48,740 bases of DNA from JARRJY01 sp037388705 (GTDB lineage Bacteria; Pseudomonadota; Gammaproteobacteria; UBA6429; Thiohalophilaceae): the NCBI GenBank assembly GCA_037388705.1, contig JARRJY010000026.1, forward strand, positions 1 to 48,740, written 5' to 3'. The position numbers were made by a program, and so were the translations under genes. The notes under the pieces were generated by a model. That model was not told where the DNA came from and ran no database searches. It saw only the letters and a list, made by a program, of their open reading frames with translations. Shown one piece after another: positions 1 through 7,354 of this stretch. Position 1 is the stretch's first letter, and every line of letters starts with the position of its first letter.

Positions 1-645
1 GACCCGGTAGAAATTAACCTGGCAGGTATTAACCAGGTAAACGTGAATCCTAAAGTTGGGCTAGATTTTGCGGCAGCACTGAAGGCCTTCCTACGTCAGG
101 ATCCGGATATTATCCTGGTGGGTGAGATTCGAGACCTGGAAACAGGCAGTATTGCCATCAAGGCAGCGCAAACCGGTCATATGGTATTATCAACACTGCA
201 TACCAATGACGCACCTCAAACCCTGACCCGTATGGTTAACATGGGGATTCCACCTTTTAATATTGCCTCGGCTGTTAACCTTATCATTGCCCAGCGCCTG
301 GCCCGTCGCCTGTGTTCTCAATGCAAACAGCCTGTTGATGTTCCAAAAGAAGCGTTACTGGAAGAAGGCTTTACCGAAGAAGACATCAAGGCCGGCCTTA
401 AAATCTACGGTCCGAAAGGCTGTGACCAGTGTAATGAAGGTTATAAGGGCCGTGTTGGTATTTACCAGGTTATGCCGGTGACTGAGGCCATTGGTAAAAT
501 CATCATGGAAGGTGGTAATGATATGGATATTGCTAACCAGGCAGAAAAAGAAGGCGTACCCGATTTAAGGCAGTCTGGCCTCAAGAAAGTGAAAGATGGT
601 TTAACCAGCCTGGAAGAAGTTAACCGCGTTACCAAAGAAGATTAA
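1..645 (+). CDS. pilB: Type IV pilus assembly ATPase PilB (C-terminal part, cut by window start)
   Basis: Cytoplasmic hexameric ATPase that powers pilus extension (GspE/PilB secretion ATPase family). The frame is open from base 1, so the N-terminal domain and Walker A lie upstream. Visible are the Walker B segment (DIILVGEIRD), the His box (GHMVLSTLHTND) and the two paired cysteines (CSQC and CDQC) of the zinc-binding C-terminal subdomain typical of PilB. The protein ends about where family members end. pilC follows 12 bp later with a Shine-Dalgarno AAGGAA in the gap, so pilB-pilC-pilD form one operon. Family identity is very secure; only the extent is partial. Confidence 0.96.
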   Translation, partial: DPVEINLAGINQVNVNPKVGLDFAAALKAFLRQDPDIILVGEIRDLETGSIAIKAAQTGHMVLSTLHTNDAPQTLTRMVNMGIPPFNIASAVNLIIAQRLARRLCSQCKQPVDVPKEALLEEGFTEEDIKAGLKIYGPKGCDQCNEGYKGRVGIYQVMPVTEAIGKIIMEGGNDMDIANQAEKEGVPDLRQSGLKKVKDGLTSLEEVNRVTKED

Positions 646-657
646 AGGAATTTTTAA

Positions 658-1878
658 ATGGCAGCTGCAGCACAAGATACCTTTACCTGGGAAGGAAAAG
701 ACAGCAAAGGTAGAACGGTTAAAGGTGAAACGACCGGAGCCAGTGTTGCGCTGGTAAAAGCGAACCTGCGCCGACAGGGGATTAACCCGCAAAAGGTCAA
801 AAAGAAAGTCAGGCCATTATTTGGTGGTGGCAAGGGTAAAATTACTGCTGCTGAAATTTCCATCTTCAGTCGACAGCTTGCCACCATGATGGACTCGGGT
901 GTACCCCTCGTTCAATCATTTGAGATTATTGGTCGCGGCCACGATATAAAGGCTATGCAGGAACTGTTACTTGCTGTCAAGGCCGACATTGAAAGCGGTA
1001 GCAACCTGTCGGATGCCCTGGCGAAACATCCTCGTTATTTTGATGAACTTTACTGTAACCTGGTTGCTGCAGGTGAACATGCCGGTATTCTCGATACCAT
1101 CCTGGATAAAATCGCCACCTACAAGGAAAAAACCGAGGCTATTAAAGCCAAAATCAAAAAGGCCATGTTTTATCCAACTGCGGTAATCGTGGTTGCTTTT
1201 ATAATTACCACTATCCTGATGATTTTCGTTATCCCGGAGTTTGCCAGCCTGTTTGCCGGCTTTGGTGCCGATCTGCCCGCCATAACAAAAACAGTAATCA
1301 GTATCTCTGAATTCTTCCAGGCATACTGGTGGGCAATATTTGGTGGTATTGGTATCACTATTTACGGTATCAAAGAACTTAAACATCGCTCAAAGAAATT
1401 CAATATTTTTCTGGACCGTACCTCTTTAAAAGTACCTATTATTGGGCCAATCCTGAATAAAGCAGCCATCGCCCGGTACGCGCGTACCTTGTCAACGATG
1501 TTTGCTGCAGGTGTACCACTTGTCGAAGCCATGACTTCTGTTGCCGGCGCCGTTGGTAACATCGTGTTCAAGGAAGGCGTTCTGGTTATAAAGGATGAGG
1601 TAGCCACGGGTACGCAGCTTAATGTCGCCATGAAAAATTCACAGCTTTTCCCAAACATGGTTGTGCAAATGACAGCCATTGGTGAAGAAGCAGGCTCAAT
1701 GGACTCCATGCTTTCAAAGGTTGCAGACTTCTATGAGGAAGAGGTAGATAACGCTGTAGATGGATTAAGTAGCCTGCTGGAACCTATCATCATGGCCTTC
1801 CTGGGTGTTGTTATCGGTGGCCTGGTTGTTGCCATGTACATGCCTATCTTCCAGATGGGTAAAGTTGTCGGCGGATAA
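658..1878 (+). CDS. pilC: Type IV pilus inner-membrane platform protein PilC
   Basis: Polytopic inner-membrane protein that links the PilB motor to the growing pilus. The 406 residues match the usual PilC/GspF length. Two copies of the GspF domain are visible (about 75-200 and 280-400), each starting with the FSRQLATMMDSGVPL-type signature (second copy: YARTLSTMFAAGVPL). Hydrophobic segments occur near 170-190, 220-240 and 375-400. The short N-terminal segment (FTWEGKDSKGRTVKGE) is the usual PilC start. The ATG at 658 has AAGGAA upstream. It lies between pilB and pilD as in the classical cluster. Confidence 0.96.
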   Translation: MAAAAQDTFTWEGKDSKGRTVKGETTGASVALVKANLRRQGINPQKVKKKVRPLFGGGKGKITAAEISIFSRQLATMMDSGVPLVQSFEIIGRGHDIKAMQELLLAVKADIESGSNLSDALAKHPRYFDELYCNLVAAGEHAGILDTILDKIATYKEKTEAIKAKIKKAMFYPTAVIVVAFIITTILMIFVIPEFASLFAGFGADLPAITKTVISISEFFQAYWWAIFGGIGITIYGIKELKHRSKKFNIFLDRTSLKVPIIGPILNKAAIARYARTLSTMFAAGVPLVEAMTSVAGAVGNIVFKEGVLVIKDEVATGTQLNVAMKNSQLFPNMVVQMTAIGEEAGSMDSMLSKVADFYEEEVDNAVDGLSSLLEPIIMAFLGVVIGGLVVAMYMPIFQMGKVVGG

Positions 1879-1893
1879 AACTGAAAAATATAA

Positions 1894-2790
1894 ATGTCTG
1901 TTTTTGATGCCCTGCAGCACAGCCCCGTGTTCTTCCTGTCATCTATTCTTGTTCTGGGCTTGCTGGTTGGCAGTTTCCTTAATGTTGTTATCCATCGCCT
2001 CCCGTTAATGCTCAAGCAGCAATGGCGAGCTGATTGTGAAGAATTCCTGGCTGAAACAGCCGAAAATAAAACACCTGATATCATCCCAGCAAAAAAACAA
2101 ACTACGTTTAACCTTGTTCACCCTCGCTCACGTTGTCCACACTGTGGACACCAGATAACTGCGCTGGAAAACATTCCTGTCATCAGTTACCTGTTTCTCA
2201 AGGGTCGTTGTTCAGAATGTATGAGTCCTATCTCGATTCGCTACCCGTTGATTGAAACAATCAGTGGCCTGATGGTTTTCACCGTGGCATGGAAACTTGG
2301 CTTTTCAGCACAGGCGGGTTACGCCATGCTATTGACCTGGGTATTAATTGCGCTCACTTTTATCGACCTGGATCATTTCTACCTGCCTGATAACCTGGTA
2401 CTGCCGTTTCTCTGGTTAGGTTTACTGGTTAACCTGGCTGACACCTTTACAGATATAAAATCAGCTGTAATTGGGGCTGCCGCCGGTTACCTGGTGTTAT
2501 GGAGTGTTTACCAGTTTTTCAAGAAATTAACCGGCAAGGAAGGCATGGGCTACGGGGATTTTAAACTACTGGCAATGCTTGGCGCCTGGCTCGGGTGGCA
2601 AATGCTTCCGGTCATAATTATCCTGTCTTCTTTTGTTGGAACCGTTGTTGGCATCAGTCTCATTGTTTTCAAAAATCATCAACGCAATCAACCGATTCCC
2701 TTCGGACCTTACCTGGCCACGGCCGGATGGATAGCGTTATTGTGGGGTGAGCAAATTAACCAGGCCTATCTGAACTGGTTAACAGTATAA
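1894..2790 (+). CDS. pilD: Prepilin peptidase / N-methyltransferase PilD
   Basis: Integral-membrane aspartic protease that cleaves the leader of type IV pilins and pseudopilins and methylates the new N-terminus. The cytoplasmic loop has the CPHCGH...CSEC four-cysteine motif (about residues 77-111). The two catalytic aspartates lie in the conserved contexts FIDLDHFYLPD and GYGDFKL. Several transmembrane helices are evident. At 298 residues it is a full-length bifunctional enzyme. The ATG is 15 bp after pilC; the ribosome-binding site is weak, which is compatible with translational coupling. Confidence 0.96.
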   Translation: MSVFDALQHSPVFFLSSILVLGLLVGSFLNVVIHRLPLMLKQQWRADCEEFLAETAENKTPDIIPAKKQTTFNLVHPRSRCPHCGHQITALENIPVISYLFLKGRCSECMSPISIRYPLIETISGLMVFTVAWKLGFSAQAGYAMLLTWVLIALTFIDLDHFYLPDNLVLPFLWLGLLVNLADTFTDIKSAVIGAAAGYLVLWSVYQFFKKLTGKEGMGYGDFKLLAMLGAWLGWQMLPVIIILSSFVGTVVGISLIVFKNHQRNQPIPFGPYLATAGWIALLWGEQINQAYLNWLTV

Positions 2791-2860
2791 AAAACCTTAA
2801 CACGCTCTTTGCATCTGGTTATGATGCTTCTTTGCAAAATCAGAATCATCATTAATTAAT

Positions 2861-3454
2861 ATGTTAATCATTGGCTTAACAGGCGGTATTGGAAGTGGAA
2901 AGTCCACCGTTGCTGAACTGTTCCGGCAACTGGGTATTCCCGTCATTGATACGGATTTAATTTCCCGGCAACTGGTAGAACCCGGCATGCCTGCGCTTGA
3001 AGAAATAAAATCAAGCTTCGTAAATGTAACCACTTCTGCAGGTGAACTGGACAGGTTAAAACTTCGCCAGGTCATTTTTGATAATGCTGATAAACGTCAG
3101 CAACTTGAAAATATTCTCCATCCACGTATCCTGGATGAAGTAAAGCGCCAGTTATCAGAACTTCATTCTCCCTATGTTATCGTCGTAATTCCATTACTTG
3201 CTGAAAAAGGTAAATGGGGGTTTATTGATCGGGTACTGGTTATTGACTGTGATGAACAACTACAGTTTCAGCGAACCATGAAAAGGGATAACCAGGATAA
3301 AGAACAAATACAAAAAATAATCAAATCACAGGCCTCTCGCCAACAACGCCTCGCGCTAGCCAGTGACATTATAAGTAATGAATCAGATCTCGATTACCTC
3401 GAACAACAGGTTATGCAACTGGATAATGAATACCGGAAAATGGCGTCTAACTAA
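2861..3454 (+). CDS. coaE: Dephospho-CoA kinase
   Basis: Catalyses the last step of coenzyme A synthesis, ATP-dependent 3'-phosphorylation of dephospho-CoA. The P-loop GLTGGIGSGKST is at residues 5-16, followed by the DTDLISRQLVEPG substrate region and the lid/CoA region around HPRI and PLLAEKGKW. The length of 197 aa is normal. Gene order pilD-coaE-zapD-yacG is conserved in gammaproteobacteria. No clear Shine-Dalgarno is seen before the ATG at 2861, but the protein begins exactly where homologues do. Confidence 0.96.
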   Translation: MLIIGLTGGIGSGKSTVAELFRQLGIPVIDTDLISRQLVEPGMPALEEIKSSFVNVTTSAGELDRLKLRQVIFDNADKRQQLENILHPRILDEVKRQLSELHSPYVIVVIPLLAEKGKWGFIDRVLVIDCDEQLQFQRTMKRDNQDKEQIQKIIKSQASRQQRLALASDIISNESDLDYLEQQVMQLDNEYRKMASN

Positions 3455-3525
3455 TTAACAATTAAGACTTTTTACTGAAAACAAAACTTGCGTATCGACG
3501 CAAACTGTCAGAAAATCATCGCACT

Positions 3526-4293
3526 GTGGAAAATACCATTATTTACGAGCAACCACTCAACGAGCGGATTAGAAATTTTATACGCCTGGAACACCTGTTT
3601 CAGCAAGCTGCATACACGCTTCGAGGTTATTCGATCTGGGATAGCCGTGCGACAATAAGCTCGCTAATCGATATTCTTGATATCCTGTCCCGCAGTGACA
3701 TTAAAACTGAATTACTCAAAGAGCTGGACAGGCATTTATCTTCGTTATCAAAACTCAGGGATATTCCTGGTGTGGATAAAGAACAGCTGGACAGTATTCT
3801 CAGCCAGCTCTCCAGTGCACAAAAAGAACTTCATGGCATTAACGGCCAACTCGGGCAAAGTCTGCGTGAACATGATTTGCTAAGTAGCTTGCGTCAGAGA
3901 GGTACGGTAGCAGGTGGAAGCTGTCATGTAGACTTGCCGTCCTATCACTTCTGGTTACAACAAACACCTGAAGAACGTATTAACACCCTGGAAAGCTGGC
4001 TTGATGAGCTGAATCCCGTTAACCGCCCTATTATGTTAATGCTGGGGATAATCCGAGAAAGCACACACCTACAGGACACTACTGCTGAAAATGGTTTCTA
4101 TCAGCAAAACCTGGATACCCACTCGCCGGTTCAACTTATCCGTGTGGCTCTCAACCAGGACTCGCCCTACTTTGCAGAAATCAGTGCAGGCAAACACCGC
4201 TTTTCTGTTCGATTCATGCGGCCCCAGGGTAACGACAGGCCGGTACAGAGCCAGGATAATATTGACTTCAAACTCGGTTGTTGCATGATCTAA
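3526..4293 (+). CDS. zapD: Cell division protein ZapD (YacF)
   Basis: Cytoplasmic protein that crosslinks FtsZ filaments and stabilises the Z-ring (DUF1342/ZapD family). The opening YEQPLNERIRNFIRLEHLF matches the family signature (E. coli: FEHPLNEKMRTWLRIE). The 255 aa length is typical and the protein is mostly helical with a small C-terminal beta domain. The start is a GTG at 3526, chosen because it puts the N-terminus at the family position; no ATG exists there. It stops 2 bp before yacG. Confidence 0.93.
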   Translation: MENTIIYEQPLNERIRNFIRLEHLFQQAAYTLRGYSIWDSRATISSLIDILDILSRSDIKTELLKELDRHLSSLSKLRDIPGVDKEQLDSILSQLSSAQKELHGINGQLGQSLREHDLLSSLRQRGTVAGGSCHVDLPSYHFWLQQTPEERINTLESWLDELNPVNRPIMLMLGIIRESTHLQDTTAENGFYQQNLDTHSPVQLIRVALNQDSPYFAEISAGKHRFSVRFMRPQGNDRPVQSQDNIDFKLGCCMI

Positions 4294-4295
4294 AT

Positions 4296-4487
4296 ATGTC
4301 TAAAACCGTAAAATGCCCTACCTGCCAAAAAGATGTGGAATGGTCTGAAAAATCCAGGTGGCGACCATTTTGTTCAGAGCGTTGTAAACTTATCGATCTG
4401 GGCGAATGGGCCAATGAGTCACATCGTATCCATGGGCAGGAAACAGTACCTGACGAATTACTCGACAATAAGGATGATCTTCATTGA
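4296..4487 (+). CDS. yacG: DNA gyrase inhibitor / zinc-binding protein YacG
   Basis: Small protein of 63 aa. In E. coli the homologue binds GyrB and inhibits gyrase. The zinc ligands are CPTC (near the N-terminus) and the FCSERCKLIDLGEWANE motif, the hallmark of the YacG family. The ATG at 4296 is preferred over an in-frame TTG 18 bp upstream that overlaps zapD, since MSKTVKCPTC aligns with family starts. Its 3' end overlaps the convergent gene on the other strand by 7 bp. Confidence 0.93.
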   Translation: MSKTVKCPTCQKDVEWSEKSRWRPFCSERCKLIDLGEWANESHRIHGQETVPDELLDNKDDLH

Positions 4488-4963
4488 GTTTCTGGTATAA
4501 CCTCAAACTGAAAAGCAACTCTTTGTACATCATCGCCTCGCTTTAAAGAAACGATAGCCTGCCAATCAGTACGGCCTGTCGTGCAGACAGGTATCACACC
4601 CTCACCGATCCATAATGATTTATTTTTCTCACTTTGCTGCAGGCGATACTTGTTAACTCCCATATTCATGCCGGCCATCTGGAAATCTACGATGACATGA
4701 TCAAGTAAATTTGTATTTTTTTCCGGAAAGCGTATCTCGATTGGGAATTTTTTAAGAAAAACAATATTGTCAGGAAACCTTATTTCTAAATTCCTGTTTC
4801 CCACGCTAGCTTTGCATCCGGTCACTAAGGATTTGCACGGGTACACGGAAAAAGCATCTTGCTGTTTGTCATTATTAATATCGGAAGGAAAAAAACTGGA
4901 TGACAGTAAAGCAATAATGATCACCAGTCCAGCAACCAAAATATGGTGCTTACGATTCAGCAT
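4481..4963 (-). CDS. Small membrane-anchored protein with a FixH/YtkA-like domain (hypothetical)
   Basis: 160 aa. There is one N-terminal hydrophobic segment (about residues 8-25, signal anchor or uncleaved signal), then a predicted periplasmic beta-rich domain. It contains VDFQMAGMNMG, a Met-rich stretch resembling FixH/YtkA-type domains, and cysteines at PCKSLVTGC and IPVCTTG that could bind a metal or form disulfides. I do not recognise a named gene. It overlaps the upstream Nudix-ThiE gene by 14 bp, so the two are probably co-transcribed. The FixH/YtkA relation is inferred from pattern only; a copper-related role would be speculation. Confidence 0.7.
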   Translation of the reverse strand: MLNRKHHILVAGLVIIIALLSSSFFPSDINNDKQQDAFSVYPCKSLVTGCKASVGNRNLEIRFPDNIVFLKKFPIEIRFPEKNTNLLDHVIVDFQMAGMNMGVNKYRLQQSEKNKSLWIGEGVIPVCTTGRTDWQAIVSLKRGDDVQRVAFQFEVIPETQ

Positions 4964-5897
4964 ACAAGCCTCTTATTGCAGCTATACCCTGTGCACCATG
5001 CATGTAGGCAAGGTCCATATGTTCAACACTCAAGCCCCCCAGCGCATAAACAGGACAAGTTGCTTTTTCGGAAATCAGGCGAAACCTGTCCCAGCCAAGT
5101 GGTTCTGCTTCAGGGTGAGTCTGTGTTTTAAGCACTGGCGCAACCACTACAAAATCAATATCTATTCTTAATGCTTTCTCAAGCTCCTGCTCGTTATGTA
5201 CTGAAGCAGAAAACCACTGTTGTTTTGAAACAGGGCGAGACTGGCAGGCCATCAGGCGCTTGGCTGATAAATGTATACCATCTGGAGAAAGTGTTTTAAT
5301 AACTTCCAGGTCCCTGTTCAATATCAGGCCGACGTTTAACTTTGCGCACATCTCTAATAACCTTGTTGACCATGCCAGGTATTCATCGTCAGACAGGTAA
5401 TTGGCCCTGAACTGTATTAATCTAATACCCTGTTTAATTCTCTTTTTCAGGTGCTCAGCAGCTTCATTCAGGCTCTTATAGTCGCCGGTAATCATATAAC
5501 GATCAGGAAGTTGCGCTGACTTGACAATGGGCTGGTTGGCTTCAGGGAAATCATACTGGTTCAAATCTCCAGTATTGATCCATTTAACTGTCTGACCTTC
5601 CTTCCCATGGGCTTCACCAGTAAATGCTGTAATTTTCCATACATCCAGTAATACTGATTTGTCGGGATAGTCATGATGCACGCGCATTAATGGGTGTGCA
5701 TGCTGTATATTAATCCCCAGTTCTTCATGGAGTTCACGCTTTAGAGCATCCTGTACCGGTTCATTAGACTCAAGTTTACCCCCGGGGAATTCCCATAGTC
5801 CGCCCTGATGTGTCCCATCAGGACGTTTAGCAATCAGTACCTTACCATCACGATTCATTATCACCCCTGCGGCAACATGTACTACTTGATTTTCCAT
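4950..5897 (-). CDS. Nudix hydrolase (MutT type) fused to a ThiE/TenI-like domain
   Basis: 315 aa, two domains. The N-terminal half (1-130) is a MutT-type Nudix hydrolase with an intact Nudix box (GGKLESNEPVQDALKRELHEELGI, catalytic EExG present), expected to sanitise 8-oxo-dGTP. The C-terminal half (about 135-315) resembles thiamine-phosphate synthase/TenI: IQFRA, ILNRD, DGIHLSAKRL, ALGG and GIAAIRGL motifs. Canonical ThiE residues are altered (no REK lysine, no DGVHLGQ glutamine), so this half may not make thiamine phosphate. The fusion is known in gammaproteobacteria and sits where E. coli has mutT, beside yacG and secA. It lies 17 bp downstream of argJ. Confidence 0.92.
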   Translation of the reverse strand: MENQVVHVAAGVIMNRDGKVLIAKRPDGTHQGGLWEFPGGKLESNEPVQDALKRELHEELGINIQHAHPLMRVHHDYPDKSVLLDVWKITAFTGEAHGKEGQTVKWINTGDLNQYDFPEANQPIVKSAQLPDRYMITGDYKSLNEAAEHLKKRIKQGIRLIQFRANYLSDDEYLAWSTRLLEMCAKLNVGLILNRDLEVIKTLSPDGIHLSAKRLMACQSRPVSKQQWFSASVHNEQELEKALRIDIDFVVVAPVLKTQTHPEAEPLGWDRFRLISEKATCPVYALGGLSVEHMDLAYMHGAQGIAAIRGLYAES

Positions 5898-5914
5898 AAA
5901 TAAAGAAAAGGAGA

Positions 5915-7123
5915 CTAGGTCCGGTATTCAGCGTTAATCTTTACGTAGTCATAAGAAAAATCACATGTCCAGACCGTTTCAGTAAAGTCGCCACGTGAAA
6001 GTTTAATGGTAATCGTAATTTCAGGCTTATCCATAACAGCCTGACCTTGTGATTCTGTGTAGGATGGTGAGCGGCCACCATTTTCTACGATACATACATC
6101 ATCCAGGTATATCTCAATATTATTAAGATCCAGATCTTCAATACCGGAACGTCCAACAGCAGCAAGGATCCTTCCCCAGTTAGGATCACAGGCGAAAAAG
6201 GCAGTTTTAACCAGGGGTGAGTGCGCAACCGTATAGGCCACATCAAGACATTCCTGCTGTGATTTACCCTGTTCAACCACAATATTGATTAATTTTGTTG
6301 CACCTTCGCCATCTTTAACCATCGCCCTTGCCAGATCGATGCAAATATCCTGTATTGCATTGACAAGTAATTCATATTCATTACTACCTGTCTTGATTTC
6401 AACACCTGACTGGCCTGTTGCCATTAATATACAGGCATCATTGGTCGAGGTATCCCCATCTACAGTAATCCTGTTAAAGGAACGGGCAACCGCATTTTTC
6501 AAGCAGCCTTGTAAATCAGTTTGTGAAACTTCGGCATCAGTGGCGATATAAGCCAGCATGGTTGCCATATCCGGCCTGATCATACCAGATCCCTTGGCAA
6601 TTCCCGTCACCTCTACTTTTTTACCGGCAATATCCAGCGACGTGCTATATCCTTTTGCAACGGTATCTGTCGTCATAATACCTTGTGCAGCATCATTCCA
6701 TCCGTTGTCATCAAACACCTTACATGCAGCGGTAACACCGGTTAACAGCCTGTCAAGCGGTAAGTTCTCACCTATAACGCCGGTTGAAAATGGTAACACC
6801 TGTTCGGTTTCACAGCCGGTTTCTTCAGCAACTTTCTGGCATGTTGCCAGTGCATCCTGTATACCCTGTTCCCCGGTACCTGCGTTGGCGTTGCCGGTAT
6901 TTATCACAAGATACCTTGAGGATGCTTTCGACAAGTGATCCCTGGCAACAATAACGGGTGCCGCACAAAAGGCATTTCTTGTAAATACCCCTGTAACAGT
7001 TGTCCCTTCTGCTAGTTCAATGACAACCAGATCCTTGCGATCTTGTTTCTTGATTCCAGCACTAACCGTGGCCAACCGGATACCGGCTACTGGAGAAAGA
7101 GCAAGACTGTCTGAATTACTCAT
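5915..7123 (-). CDS. argJ: Bifunctional ornithine acetyltransferase / N-acetylglutamate synthase ArgJ
   Basis: Transfers the acetyl group from N-acetylornithine to glutamate in the cyclic arginine pathway. The family is an autoprocessed Ntn-like enzyme: the cleavage site is visible in MIRPDMATMLAYIATDA, where the Thr of ATML becomes the nucleophile of the beta chain. The DGDTSTNDACILMATG motif and C-terminal DPNWGRILAAVGRSG are also present. 402 aa is full length. The ATG at 7123 has AAAGGACAG upstream. Presence of ArgJ implies acetyl recycling instead of ArgE alone. Confidence 0.96.
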   Translation of the reverse strand: MSNSDSLALSPVAGIRLATVSAGIKKQDRKDLVVIELAEGTTVTGVFTRNAFCAAPVIVARDHLSKASSRYLVINTGNANAGTGEQGIQDALATCQKVAEETGCETEQVLPFSTGVIGENLPLDRLLTGVTAACKVFDDNGWNDAAQGIMTTDTVAKGYSTSLDIAGKKVEVTGIAKGSGMIRPDMATMLAYIATDAEVSQTDLQGCLKNAVARSFNRITVDGDTSTNDACILMATGQSGVEIKTGSNEYELLVNAIQDICIDLARAMVKDGEGATKLINIVVEQGKSQQECLDVAYTVAHSPLVKTAFFACDPNWGRILAAVGRSGIEDLDLNNIEIYLDDVCIVENGGRSPSYTESQGQAVMDKPEITITIKLSRGDFTETVWTCDFSYDYVKINAEYRT

Positions 7124-7219
7124 CGAACTGTCCTTTTAAATATTGATATATGAAGTTAACAACCAGGCAATATTATGCCATGAGCCCACTCCAAAGAGTA
7201 TTATGGGAAGCGGAGTTTA

Positions 7220-7260
7220 GCACAAGGACGTGCCTGTGCCGCGAGGGCACAAGGATGTGC
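7220..7260. repeat. Two short intergenic repeats GCACAAGGAYGTGC
   Basis: Copies at 7220-7233 and 7247-7260 differ only at one pyrimidine and are each flanked by a GTGCCGCGAG-like linker. Each copy has GCAC/GTGC ends that could form a mini-hairpin. They lie in the 231-bp gap between secA and argJ. Similar ACAAGGATGT-type runs are, from memory, common between genes in several gammaproteobacteria. No function is known to me. Confidence 0.6.
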
Positions 7261-7284
7261 AGCGTGACTTACAGGAAATAAATA

Positions 7285-7317
7285 AGTGTTTCAGCGTGCT
7301 CACTGGGTATGAACACT
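7285..7317 (-). terminator. Probable terminator downstream of secA
   Basis: On the minus strand AGTGTT pairs with AACACT, with an inner CAGTG/CGCTG stem in the loop. A U-rich tract (TATTTATTT) follows. It starts 38 bp after the secA stop codon. The stem is not GC-rich, so strength is uncertain. Confidence 0.5.
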
Positions 7318-7354
7318 CTTATAACGAGGTGGAAACTGCTTCAGCAAATGGCAA

